Source: Gammaproteobacteria bacterium (GTDB taxonomy: Bacteria > Gemmatimonadota > Gemmatimonadetes > Longimicrobiales > Gaopeijiaceae). From it: a DNA stretch of 40,742 nt. The position numbers were made by a program, and so were the translations under genes. Below are positions 7,134-16,104 of this stretch, one piece after another. The stretch spans positions 1 through 40,742 of the forward strand of contig VXNP01000004.1 in NCBI GenBank assembly GCA_009840525.1, in the 5' to 3' direction. Position 1 is the first letter of the stretch, and each line of letters opens with the position of its first letter. The notes under the pieces were generated by a model. That model was given only the letters and a program-made list of their open reading frames with translations, ran no database searches and was not told the DNA's origin.

Positions 7134-9812
7134 CTACCGCGACAGCCAGTAACTGAGCTTAACCATGAAGATGTTGTCCGGCATGACGCCGAAGAGTTCA
7201 CCGAGGTCCGAGTCGAAGTCGAATTGCCCGGTGCCGGCGCTGTGATTGCGGCCCTGCGACCAGACGAGGTAGAGCACGGACCCCGGCGAGTACTCCCACC
7301 TGAGCACCGTATTGGACCGGAACTGCTTGAAGCTGAAGTCGGGATTCCCGAACGACACCGGGCTCCCGCCCAGTTCGGCCAGGTAGCGGCTGTCCTCGGG
7401 GCGCGCCTCCACGGCTTCGAACCTGTCGGCGTAGAGCTCCGCGCGCGGGTCGGCCACCCGCTTGAAGTCGCTGTAGCTTCCGGACCCCACGAAGGGCTGG
7501 GCGTACACCTGCAGCGAGAGGTTGGGCGTGAAGGCGTAGTCCACGCGGGCGGTCAGCCCCACGGTGGTCTGGTTGATGCGCCCGAAGAGGTAGTTGGGGG
7601 CGTCGGCGTCGATGCGCCGGACCCACTGACGGTCGTCGAGATTGCGGTTGAGCATGGCGCCAAGGCTGAAAGTGGCTCTGCCCGATGGCCGCACGCTGAG
7701 CGTCGGCGCGACGCCCACCGACCACGAATCGCTTTCGGGACGGACGTTGCCCCAGGAGTTGACGTTGATCCTGACCGGCTTGCGGGCGTCGCTGCCGAAT
7801 CCCCCCCAGAAGTTGGTCTGCCCTTCCGTCCTGACGAGCGGTCCGCCCCGCAGCAGACCGTCGGACCAGGCCCCCAGCTCCTGGTTCACGCCCGCGTATC
7901 CGTACCAGAAGTTCCGGAGCTGGAAATTGACGTTGACGTTGCCTCCGGTCCCGGCGCGATCCCGATCGTAATTCCACACGTTCCAGGCGTTGAGGTTGAC
8001 GAACCAGTTGCGGAAGGGGCCCTGGGGCGTGGAATTGTGATATCCGCCCCAGACCCAGTGCACGAGGTAGTCGGCGTCGCGCTGGTAGCCCATGTCGTTG
8101 ACCTCGAAGCCGGGCGTGCGCGTCTGGAATCCGGTGCCGACGCGCCAGGGGCTTCCGGCGAACTTCATGATCCCGAAGTTGGCCGCGCCTCCCCCCAGGC
8201 TGGTGCGCTCGGCGTCGTAGCTCACATGCCCGGCGTCGGGCCGCTGGTAGTACCGGGCCGGCGCGCGCTGCGTGCGGGCGATGGCGTCCGGCGAACCTCG
8301 CACGTGCGAGCCGAGCACGTACCCCTCGAGCTGCCAGGCGTCGCCTCCGAAGCGGTGCCTGAAGTCGACCCCGCCGGTGTAGGCCGCTGACCTCAGCCCC
8401 AGGTCTTCGGCGACTCCGGCGTTCCGATTGACCGTGGTGCCGATGAACCCCACGGCCGAGCGGCCTTCCGCGAAGTCCTTCTGCAGCCTCAGGACCCCAT
8501 GGTTGGAGAACGGCTCTACGGGCTGCTGGAACGAACTGCCCGTTCCCGGCGCGATATCGGCGCGCTCTTCGGAGGTCATCGCGTGCAGCGCCCCGATCGA
8601 CCATCCGCCGGCCGTCTTTCCGGAGAGTTTCCAGGCGCCCAGGATCGTGGTTTGATCGTCGGCATCCGCAAACCCACCCTGCGGATCCGCCCATCCCTGG
8701 GGCGCGCGCCCGATCCTGCGGGAGTAGAACAACGATTCGTTGGCGCCGTCCCCGTCCCCGAGAGCGATGCCGAAATTGAAGATGCCCGCGCCCTCGACGA
8801 AGAACGGCCGCCGCTCCGGGAAGAACGTCTCGAACGCGGTCAGGTTCACCTGGGCGGGGTCTGCCTCTACCTGCCCGAAGTCGGGGTTGATGGTCACGTC
8901 GAGGGTGATGTCGGACGTCACCCCGTACTTGAGGTCGGCACCGACCGATCCCAGCGCGTCGTTCGGTCGATAGAAGGGGTTGGCCTCGTCTCCGGGGGCG
9001 CGCCTGAGGCTGGCCAGCGAATAGGGAAGGACCTCCAGCCGCCGGGGCGGGTCGAGGTCCCGCAGCCCGCGCAGCTCCCCGAAGCGCGACACGATGCCGC
9101 CGTCGGCGCGGGTGGTGGGCGCCCACGCCGAGAGTTCCTCGCGGCGCGCGAGGTGGCGCATGAAGTTGATGCCCCAAGTCTGTTCATCCCGGTCCCGGAA
9201 GCGCAGCTGCGAATAGGGGATGCGGAACTCGGCGCTCCATCCCGCTTCGTCGCGCGCGGTCGCGACATCCCAGACCGCGTCCCATCCCGAGTCCTCGCCG
9301 GTGTCGTCGAACCTGTAGACGTCCTGCTTCACGCCGGCGGGGTTGACCACGAACTGGAAGGCCGTGCGCCGGTCGAAGTAGGAGTCGATGACCACGCCCA
9401 GCAGATCCGAATACGACTGTTGATCGCGCCGCGTCAGCTGGCTCGCGATCTCGCCGGGACTGGTGTCGTGCGCCCGCATGAACACGAACAGCGCCGTGGC
9501 TCCGTAGAGAACGCGCGCCTCGGTGCGCTGGGTTGCGGGCTGGCCTTCGTCGGGTTCGAACTGGGTAAACCGGGTGGCCACGGCCGCCGCTCCCCACGCG
9601 GCCTCCTCCATGGCGCCGTCCACCGTGATGTCCGCGTCGGTGACGCGCGTCGCCGGGAGGATCGGCACCTCCTCGCTGCCACAGCATCCGGGCACGACCA
9701 GCGCGCCGCCCGGCGACGTTCCGGATCCCTGTTCCTGGGCCCGTATCTCCGCGCCGGCGCCCGCCAGCGCAAGCATCAGCCCAAGCATGTGCCCCACGTT
9801 TTTCCTCTTCAT
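7134..9812 (-). CDS. DUF5916 outer-membrane protein with N-terminal CBM9-like domain
   Basis: 892-residue secreted protein. A Sec signal (ending near AEIRAQ) is followed by a family-9 carbohydrate-binding-like sandwich (ITVDGAMEEAAWGAAAVATR, then VLYGATALFVFMRAHD) at about residues 55-240. Then comes the DUF5916 hallmark region: DVTINPDFGQVEADPAQVN, TFFPERRPFFVEGAG. The remaining 500 residues are rich in alternating aromatic strands, as in an outer-membrane barrel, ending in the hydrophobic strand FMVKLSYWLSR. The family's function is not established; such proteins are abundant in Gemmatimonadota, Acidobacteria and Bacteroidetes. GGGAGGGG precedes the ATG. A Cys pair (PGCCGSEE) just after the signal is unusual for this family, but the lipobox is absent. 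Confidence 0.88.
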   Translation of the reverse strand: MKRKNVGHMLGLMLALAGAGAEIRAQEQGSGTSPGGALVVPGCCGSEEVPILPATRVTDADITVDGAMEEAAWGAAAVATRFTQFEPDEGQPATQRTEARVLYGATALFVFMRAHDTSPGEIASQLTRRDQQSYSDLLGVVIDSYFDRRTAFQFVVNPAGVKQDVYRFDDTGEDSGWDAVWDVATARDEAGWSAEFRIPYSQLRFRDRDEQTWGINFMRHLARREELSAWAPTTRADGGIVSRFGELRGLRDLDPPRRLEVLPYSLASLRRAPGDEANPFYRPNDALGSVGADLKYGVTSDITLDVTINPDFGQVEADPAQVNLTAFETFFPERRPFFVEGAGIFNFGIALGDGDGANESLFYSRRIGRAPQGWADPQGGFADADDQTTILGAWKLSGKTAGGWSIGALHAMTSEERADIAPGTGSSFQQPVEPFSNHGVLRLQKDFAEGRSAVGFIGTTVNRNAGVAEDLGLRSAAYTGGVDFRHRFGGDAWQLEGYVLGSHVRGSPDAIARTQRAPARYYQRPDAGHVSYDAERTSLGGGAANFGIMKFAGSPWRVGTGFQTRTPGFEVNDMGYQRDADYLVHWVWGGYHNSTPQGPFRNWFVNLNAWNVWNYDRDRAGTGGNVNVNFQLRNFWYGYAGVNQELGAWSDGLLRGGPLVRTEGQTNFWGGFGSDARKPVRINVNSWGNVRPESDSWSVGVAPTLSVRPSGRATFSLGAMLNRNLDDRQWVRRIDADAPNYLFGRINQTTVGLTARVDYAFTPNLSLQVYAQPFVGSGSYSDFKRVADPRAELYADRFEAVEARPEDSRYLAELGGSPVSFGNPDFSFKQFRSNTVLRWEYSPGSVLYLVWSQGRNHSAGTGQFDFDSDLGELFGVMPDNIFMVKLSYWLSR

Positions 9813-9982
9813 CCCCGCCCCTCCCGTTGTCTGTTGAAGAACCGGCGGCCCGTACGAGGCCGGGTTGCGGACGGTTTCGCACCGTGGCGAAAGTCGGCGC
9901 CAACGTGGCCACTGTCGCCCCGGGATGGCCGCGCCTAACTTGCTGCCGAGTCCAGGACGCGGCCCGGGAAGGAGAGAATGTC

Positions 9983-10990
9983 ATGACGAGGATCAGGCAG
10001 CAGTCGGCACATTGGCGCTCGGTTCAGTTGGTGAGAGGGCCGGTAAAGGCGACCTCATGGCGCGGTTATCCCCTGCTCGCCGCTCCCTTGCTCATTGCCG
10101 TCTGGGCCGGCCTTTCGAGCCCCGCGTTCGCCCAGGCGCCCGCCGTCCTCGCTCCCGATCAGGAGGTGGCACTGGTGACCGGATCCACGTCGGGGTTGGG
10201 AAGGGAACTGGCGCTCAGGCTGGGTGCCCGGGGTCATCACGTGATCGTGCACGGGCGCAACGAGGAGCGGGGCGCGGAGGTGGTCGACGCCATCAACGCA
10301 GAGGGGTCGGGCAGTGCCCGCTTCTACCGCGCCGACCTGGCCTCGTTCGCGGATGTGCGGCGGTTCGCGGAGACGCTGCTCGACGACTATGGCCGCCTCG
10401 ACCTTCTCATCAACAACGCCGGTTTCGGGTCGGCGCCGGACGAGAGGCTGGTTACCGAGGATGGCCACGAATATCGCTTCCAGGTCAACTATCTTTCCAC
10501 CTTCCTGCTGACCCACATGCTGATGCCGCGGCTGCTGGACAGCGCGCCGGCGCGCATCGTGAACGTCTCCTCGGGGGCCCAGACGCCCATCGACTTCGAA
10601 GACGTCATGATCGAGAAGGACTTCAGCGGGCGCCGCGCCTACGCCCAGAGCAAGCTGGCCCAGGTGATGTTCACGCTCGACCTGGCCGAGGACCTGGAGG
10701 GCACCGGCATCGTGGTCGGCTCACTGCATCCGGCCACCTACATGCCCACCGGAATGGTGCGCCGGCTGGGCGCGACGCCGCGCTCGACCATCGCCGAGGG
10801 CGCGGACGCCGTGATGCAGCTGGTGGACTCCGACGAATACGAGAGCGGGCAGTACTTCAGCGGCCTGAACCCCGCCCGGGGCAACGACCAGGCCTACGAT
10901 GCCGGGGCCCGCGCGCGCCTCAGCCGGCTCAGCCAGGCGCTGACCGGAGTTCGCTGCAGCATGGGCCGCTGCCGCTATGTCGGGGGCTGA
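9983..10990 (+). CDS. Short-chain dehydrogenase/reductase with an N-terminal signal peptide
   Basis: 335-residue classical SDR fold enzyme. Seen: nucleotide-binding TGSTSGLG (T66-G73), NNAG, catalytic Ser in NVSSGAQ (196/197), Tyr220 and Lys224 in YAQSK, so all catalytic residues are present. Ahead of the Rossmann fold lies a ~50-residue extension with a hydrophobic core and an AFAQA cleavage-like site. The start is well supported: GGAAGGAG at 9967-9974 sits eight bases before ATG 9983. The only later start giving a normal SDR N-terminus (GTG 10166) directly abuts AGGAGG and has no spacing. NAD(P) enzymes are normally cytoplasmic, so export is odd. Substrate unknown. It converges with the barrel gene, whose stop begins one base after this stop. 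Confidence 0.88.
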   Translation: MTRIRQQSAHWRSVQLVRGPVKATSWRGYPLLAAPLLIAVWAGLSSPAFAQAPAVLAPDQEVALVTGSTSGLGRELALRLGARGHHVIVHGRNEERGAEVVDAINAEGSGSARFYRADLASFADVRRFAETLLDDYGRLDLLINNAGFGSAPDERLVTEDGHEYRFQVNYLSTFLLTHMLMPRLLDSAPARIVNVSSGAQTPIDFEDVMIEKDFSGRRAYAQSKLAQVMFTLDLAEDLEGTGIVVGSLHPATYMPTGMVRRLGATPRSTIAEGADAVMQLVDSDEYESGQYFSGLNPARGNDQAYDAGARARLSRLSQALTGVRCSMGRCRYVGG

Positions 10991-13423
10991 TCAGAGGAGC
11001 GAGTCCAGATACAACGCGATCCAGAACTCGCGGGCGGGCCCGTTGAGGCCGTAGGAGATGTCGGTGCGCATGAGGCCGTCGAACAGGCTCGCGCCGACGC
11101 CGACGCCGAAGAGCAGACCGTCGTGTTCGAGTGCACGGGTTGGTGTCTCCACCGCAGCCGGACCGACCCGGTCGCGCCCGCCAAGGTCGTATCCCTCGCG
11201 ATGGTAGCGCCCCTCGTAGCTGGCCCACCCGGCATCGGTGAAGACGCTCAGCGTGCCGATGTCGTAGGTGCGGGCGACCTCCACCCGGCCACGGCCGAAG
11301 GACGGTCCCCAGACCGCCGACGGCGGCTGTCCGCGTAGCGACCGGGTGCCGCCCAGGAACCAGGCCCGCTGGGCGGTGGCGTCGCCGAACGTGGTCCCGC
11401 CTGCGAGCTCGGCGCCCATGCGCCACCTGCGGCCCGACAGCGGCGCGGCCACCCGCAGCACGGCGCTGGCCCGACCGTAGCTGGCGGCGTCACCCCCGCC
11501 GGAGGACCACCGCCGGGCGGCCTGGCCGTAGAGCTCGACCCCGACCTGGGTGAGATACGGATCTTCGCCCCACCAGGGCGACAGCCGGATCTCGGTTCCC
11601 AGTTCGTCGACCGGGTCAGCCGCCACGTTGGGCCGGAAGTCCCAGTTGTCGTCGAGCATGTGGAAGAGGGCGAACCCCGCCTGAGTCGGCGCGGCCTCCT
11701 GGCGTTCCGCGTAGGTCCTTACCTCGAACCACTGGCGGGCGACGGCCGGGGGACGCCAGATCAGGTCGACGCCCGCGGCCTGGAAGTACTCGCCCTCGTC
11801 TCGTCCCAGAAAGACGGCATTGAGCGAATTGCCGAACCCGAGATGCCCGGCGCGCGGGCTGGTGGAGACGAGCTGGCGGTAGACCCCGAGCGCCAGGCGC
11901 CGGCGCAGCGTCTCCCGGCCGATCTCGACGCGCGCCTTGGGTTCGAGGTCCGAGACGCCGAGGAATGCGCTGGTGTTCAGGGTGTACGTTCCGGCCAGGT
12001 CGGTGCGGAAGTCCAGTCCGGCGGCCAGCCCCTCGACCCGGTTGTAGCGGATCAGCCCGGGCTGGCCCCATCCCCAGTCGAGCGCCCAGGGTATCCCGGG
12101 CACATCCGGAGCGGCCAGATCGGCCAGGCTCTCGAAGTATTCGCCGACTTGGTCACCGGACGGAAAGCCCACCGCCTCGTCCCAGATGGGAGGCGGGAGT
12201 TCCGGGCTGGTCAGCACCAGGGTACGCTCCCGGGGCGCGATGTAGAACGCGTCCCGCTCCGCGGCGAAGTCGCTCTCCTCGGCACTCTCGTATTCCACAC
12301 CGCCCTCCTGAGAGAGCAGGCGCGCCACGAAGGCCATCGCCTCGGCCCGTGTCTCGAAGTGCCGTTCGATGAGTTCCGGGGCCGCGACCGGTTCGGGCCT
12401 CTCGGCGTCCCGCGCGGCGGCCTCGGCCTCGGCTCGCTCGACGTCGGCGCGCGTGGTAACCGACTCCAACTGGTACGAGACATCCATCTCCAACGGAAAC
12501 TTGATGATGCCGGCGGCGATCTGCCCCTCGAAGCGCATGTAGTGGGGAAGCCAGACCTCGAAGTTCCAGAGGCTGTAGTCGACCGCGATCATGGAGAGAT
12601 CGAACGTCCAGGGCTTGAAGACCCCGGGCACGAACCGGAACGAGCCTGCCTCCTGCTCCTCCTGGAGTTCCTGCAGATCGCGCATGAAGTCGAACTGGCG
12701 GCTCAGCCGGTAGACCGCCCGTACCAGTGCCCCGGATTCGGGCTCGATCCAGAGCGTGCCCACGATGAGTTGGATGTCCGCCTCACGGGGGATCACGTCC
12801 AGTTGCACCGCGCGCAGCCGCCGACCGTCGGCGAAGGAGAGCGTCAGCGTGTCGCCGCTGGCATATCGATAGCGTTGGTCCGCGCCCGTGGCCAGCGGGT
12901 GTTCGATGGCGCTGCCGGGTTCGAACTCGGCCTCGTTGGCGCCGAAGAACAGGCGGTCGCCCCCGGGATCGAAGGGTTCATCGAAGGCCAGGTCGTCGAG
13001 CCAGTCCATGTCGCCCTCGCTGCGCGCCGTCGACCAGCCGGGATACTGCGACCTGGCGCCCAGAACCTGCACCACCGCGTCGTATTCATGATCCCAGAAC
13101 GCGCGCACGGCGGTCTCGTCCCGGTAGATGACCCGGTCCTTGAGCGGAGCCCGGATGGCGGCCGCGATCCGCTGCCGGATGACCGCCTGATAGCGCAGGA
13201 CCGATTGCTCCACGGATCTCCAGTTCGCCTGCGCGGCTTCGAAGATGGTTCGCGCGTCCGGGTCGGCGAAGGCGTCTTCGGCGAGCGGCGCACCCTCCGG
13301 CTCCTCCTGCGCCCGAACCGGATGCGGGTGCGCGGAGAGAGCACCGAGGCAGGCGATGCCGAGCGGAAGAAGCGCCCGCCACCCGCCGAACTCCCAGCGG
13401 CCGGTCCACCCGCGGCTCTTCAC
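10991..13423 (-). CDS. Outer-membrane protein with C-terminal Omp85-like barrel
   Basis: 810-residue secreted protein of no firmly known function. Signal peptide ends near PHPVRAQEE. Residues about 40-400 form a mixed domain with a YRDETAVRAFWDHEYDAVV segment and a beta-rich part resembling an outer-membrane lipoprotein-sorting fold (DTLTLSFADGRRLRAVQLDVIPRE). From about 500 on, regular amphipathic strands lead to FLGGTRSLRGQ with Arg697, matching the conserved Arg-Gly loop of surface-antigen/Omp85 barrels, and the final strand ends EFWIALYLDSLL. The GTG start at 13423 shares GTGA with the stop of the repeat protein upstream, so the two are likely co-translated and may act together. The open frame runs further upstream, but inside the other gene. 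Confidence 0.8.
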   Translation of the reverse strand: MKSRGWTGRWEFGGWRALLPLGIACLGALSAHPHPVRAQEEPEGAPLAEDAFADPDARTIFEAAQANWRSVEQSVLRYQAVIRQRIAAAIRAPLKDRVIYRDETAVRAFWDHEYDAVVQVLGARSQYPGWSTARSEGDMDWLDDLAFDEPFDPGGDRLFFGANEAEFEPGSAIEHPLATGADQRYRYASGDTLTLSFADGRRLRAVQLDVIPREADIQLIVGTLWIEPESGALVRAVYRLSRQFDFMRDLQELQEEQEAGSFRFVPGVFKPWTFDLSMIAVDYSLWNFEVWLPHYMRFEGQIAAGIIKFPLEMDVSYQLESVTTRADVERAEAEAAARDAERPEPVAAPELIERHFETRAEAMAFVARLLSQEGGVEYESAEESDFAAERDAFYIAPRERTLVLTSPELPPPIWDEAVGFPSGDQVGEYFESLADLAAPDVPGIPWALDWGWGQPGLIRYNRVEGLAAGLDFRTDLAGTYTLNTSAFLGVSDLEPKARVEIGRETLRRRLALGVYRQLVSTSPRAGHLGFGNSLNAVFLGRDEGEYFQAAGVDLIWRPPAVARQWFEVRTYAERQEAAPTQAGFALFHMLDDNWDFRPNVAADPVDELGTEIRLSPWWGEDPYLTQVGVELYGQAARRWSSGGGDAASYGRASAVLRVAAPLSGRRWRMGAELAGGTTFGDATAQRAWFLGGTRSLRGQPPSAVWGPSFGRGRVEVARTYDIGTLSVFTDAGWASYEGRYHREGYDLGGRDRVGPAAVETPTRALEHDGLLFGVGVGASLFDGLMRTDISYGLNGPAREFWIALYLDSLL

Positions 13424-14775
13424 GGGCCCTCCGGGCTGCCGGGTGCCGCCGGGACCGAGTCGAAGCGCACCTCGCGGATATCGTCCCACGGGATCAGACG
13501 CCACCCCCGGCCCCCGTCGCTCATCCCGGAGTCCTGCGCGCCCGCGACCATCACGCCCTTGTTGTCCGAACTCACATCTCGGGCTCCATCGAGTGCCAGC
13601 CTGCGCCCGTCCGCGAGGGTCACCGCGGCACCGTCCTCCTCGCCGGGCACAATTCGGCGGACGAATCCGAATTCGATGTCGTATTCGATCCCCTCCGCTT
13701 CGCCGTTCAGGATTTCCCAGCTGCCCGCCTCGTCCGCGTCCCAGCGCAGTTCGCCCTGGACTTCCTCTCCCTCGCGCGTGACCACTGTGCCGGCGAGCAG
13801 GCGGCCCCCGTCGAACCGGCTGCGGTCGCCGCGAGTCTCCGACTGTCCACCCGACCGGTCGCCCTCGCCTGCAGTCTCCGGGGCCTCGTGGAAACGCACC
13901 TCCAGCAGATGCTCCCACGGCACCACGACCACCCCGAGCCCGGGATCGGCGATTCGGACTCCCCGGTTGCGCCGGTCGACGTCGTTGGAGCCCTCGAGCT
14001 CCAGCGCGCCGCCGTCACGCAGCTCCACTCGAGTGCGGCGGTTCACTGGCGTGAGCGAACGGATGCGCTCGAAACGGACCTGCCGCTCGCTGGGACGACG
14101 CGTCTCCCGGCCGTCGAGCACGTCGGACTCGAGAATCTCGTCCTGGTCCCAGGCCAGGTAGCCGGTGAACCGGCGGCCATCCCGATCCATGGTGGTGCCG
14201 TACAGCCGCCGTGCAGCGGGGAGTGCCGTCGCGGGAGGCGCGGAGAACACCACCCGTTCCATTTCGTCCCACTCGACTTCCACCTCTGCCTCCCCCGGCG
14301 CCTCGACGTGCACATCGGGGGAAGAGTTCCCGCGGCTGCCTCCACGGGGCTCGAGCCGGAGGCGCGTGCCGGAGCGCAGCGTCAGTTCCGCATGATCACC
14401 GTCGAGCACGACCAGCGAATCCAGGTGGCCGAAACGCACGCCGGAGAGAACTTCCATTGGAAAGTCGGGATCGACCTCGTCCCAGGTGATGCGATAGCCG
14501 CGCAGCTCGATGGTGCGCGTTGCGCGCTCACGGTCATGGGCCTCCAGCCACGCGAAATAGTTCTCCTCGGGAAGTTCCTTGAGCCCCTCGAGGATGTCGG
14601 CCCAGTTGGCTGCGGTCTCGTCCCAGCGAATGAAGCCGCTGTGCACTTCGCCTTCGGTGGTGTGCACCCGGCCCCAGATGCGGTCCGCATTCTGGGCGGA
14701 CGCGGGCACTGCAGCGAATGCCGAGAGAACGAGGATCCGGCGGAGAAGCGTCCGGCTTTGCGCTTGCGAGAGCAT
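13420..14775 (-). CDS. Secreted protein with three tandem internal repeats
   Basis: 451-residue protein I do not recognise as a named family. A signal peptide (LRRILVLSAFAAVPASAQ) is followed by three copies of one unit at roughly residues 33-180, 190-299 and 327-440. Each unit opens with a G-x-V/T-T/D-x-x-G-E/R strand and a RWDE/AWDQ/RWDA turn, continues to an 'I/V-L-x-G' step, then a strand-rich stretch, and closes with an 'EWDEMERVVF / PWEHLLEVRF / PWDDIREVRF' strand. The close of each unit looks like a small all-beta domain. The ATG at 14775 has AGGA five bases upstream; an ATG at 14877 would add 34 unlikely residues. Coupled by GTGA to the barrel gene downstream, so a periplasmic partner of that barrel is a reasonable guess. 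Confidence 0.8.
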   Translation of the reverse strand: MLSQAQSRTLLRRILVLSAFAAVPASAQNADRIWGRVHTTEGEVHSGFIRWDETAANWADILEGLKELPEENYFAWLEAHDRERATRTIELRGYRITWDEVDPDFPMEVLSGVRFGHLDSLVVLDGDHAELTLRSGTRLRLEPRGGSRGNSSPDVHVEAPGEAEVEVEWDEMERVVFSAPPATALPAARRLYGTTMDRDGRRFTGYLAWDQDEILESDVLDGRETRRPSERQVRFERIRSLTPVNRRTRVELRDGGALELEGSNDVDRRNRGVRIADPGLGVVVVPWEHLLEVRFHEAPETAGEGDRSGGQSETRGDRSRFDGGRLLAGTVVTREGEEVQGELRWDADEAGSWEILNGEAEGIEYDIEFGFVRRIVPGEEDGAAVTLADGRRLALDGARDVSSDNKGVMVAGAQDSGMSDGGRGWRLIPWDDIREVRFDSVPAAPGSPEGP

Positions 14776-14966
14776 CGCTGTCCTGAAAGAGGATCGGGTG
14801 CGTGACAGTCTTTTTGATACGATCCCGGGGCGTGATGGTTTCCCTGTTCCGGCGCATCTTCGCCCGGCTGCGTACATTGCCCCGGATGACCGTCGAGGAA
14901 CACGCCGATGAGATCACGCCGCCCCGAGGATCACGCCCACGCCACGCCAACCGGAGGAATGCCGAC

Positions 14967-16067
14967 ATGAGCAACGCACAGCGAACGGGCTGGGTTCCAT
15001 TCCTGATTCTGGTCGCGTCCGCCGGCTGGTTCGGTGGGACGCTCCGCGCCCAGACGAGCACCCACAATCCGTATCGGGCCACGCTGGGCTGGGAGCAGCT
15101 CCCGGATGGCCGCACCCTGGGGATCGTGAGCGGCGCGATCCCGGATCCCGATGGCGAGCATCTGTGGATCCTGGACCGGTGCGGGGCCAACCAGTGCGCC
15201 GGCACGGATATCGACCCGATTCTGAAGTTCGATCTGGACGGCAACCTGGTGGAGAGCTTCGGGGCGGGGCTGTTCGCCTTTCCGCACGGCTTCGCTCTGG
15301 ACCACGAAGGATACCTGTGGGTGACGGAGGGCGGGGCGCACGGGGACCCGCGCGGGGCGCTGGGCGAGAGCATGGGGATGGGCCACCAGGTCCTCAAGCT
15401 CACCCGCGAGGGGGAAGTGGTGATGCGCATCGGCGAGGCGGGGGTGCACGGGGACGACGAGACGCACTTCAACGGGCCATCCGGCGTCGCCATCTCACCG
15501 GAAGGGGACATCTGGGTTGCGGATGGGCACAGAGGCGGGAACAACCGCATCGTGAAGCTCGCGCCCGACGGCAGTTTCGTGCTGGCCGTGGGAGGCGGAG
15601 TGGGATCGGAGAGCCGGGAGCCCGGGCGCTTCAGCGACCCGCACGACATCAAGATCGACGCCCGTGGAAGGGTCCTGGTCGCCGACCGCGGCAACAGCCG
15701 CATCCAGGTCTTCGACGGAGACGGAAACCTGCTCTACATCTGGACCCACTTCGGCAAGCCCAGCGGGCTCTTCATCGACCGGGAAGACATTCTCTATGCG
15801 GGCGACGGGCTGTCGGGCGACCTGCGCACGGGACCGCCGGACCCCTGGCGCAGCAACTTCGGCTGGGAGAAGGGCATCCGCATCGGCGACCTGAAGACCG
15901 AGCAGGCCTGGGTGACCTGCTTCGTGCCCCAGCACGACGTGAACGTGGGGCCGGGCATCGAGTTCCTGGGGGTCGATTACGACGGAAACATCTACGCGGG
16001 CGAGGTCAACCGCATGCGGCTGGTGCGCTACGTCCCGTCGCGGCCCCTCCGCCCCGGCGGATGTTAA
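14967..16067 (+). CDS. Secreted NHL-repeat beta-propeller protein
   Basis: 366-residue exported propeller. A signal peptide (WVPFLILVASAGWFGGTLRAQ) is followed by NHL blades: FPHGFALDHEGYLWVTEGG, GPSGVAISPEGDIWVADGHR, DPHDIKIDARGRVLVADRGN, KPSGLFIDREDILYAGDG and FLGVDYDGNIYAGEVN. The overall pattern resembles peptidyl-alpha-hydroxyglycine amidating lyase-like propellers, but I cannot assign catalysis. Start chosen at ATG 14967 because GGAGGA lies eight bases upstream and a signal peptide follows; the frame is open to 14802 without better starts. It is divergent from the repeat protein across 191 bases. Confidence 0.86.
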   Translation: MSNAQRTGWVPFLILVASAGWFGGTLRAQTSTHNPYRATLGWEQLPDGRTLGIVSGAIPDPDGEHLWILDRCGANQCAGTDIDPILKFDLDGNLVESFGAGLFAFPHGFALDHEGYLWVTEGGAHGDPRGALGESMGMGHQVLKLTREGEVVMRIGEAGVHGDDETHFNGPSGVAISPEGDIWVADGHRGGNNRIVKLAPDGSFVLAVGGGVGSESREPGRFSDPHDIKIDARGRVLVADRGNSRIQVFDGDGNLLYIWTHFGKPSGLFIDREDILYAGDGLSGDLRTGPPDPWRSNFGWEKGIRIGDLKTEQAWVTCFVPQHDVNVGPGIEFLGVDYDGNIYAGEVNRMRLVRYVPSRPLRPGGC

Positions 16068-16104
16068 CTGATGTCTACTGACAACTAATCTGACATCTAC
16101 TGAT
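16066..16104. repeat. AT-rich imperfect repeat between convergent genes
   Basis: Between the NHL gene and the PQQ lipoprotein gene the sequence abruptly becomes AT-rich. GATGTC (16070-16075) and GACATC (16092-16097) form a short inverted repeat, and TCTACTGA occurs twice (16074-16081 and 16096-16103) as a direct repeat. It may form a weak bidirectional terminator, but there is no T-run. Function uncertain. Confidence 0.3.

Noticed and set aside
13424-13918. Extended N-terminus of the barrel protein
   Set aside because: It lies inside the repeat-protein gene, lacks homology and would place the signal peptide internally.
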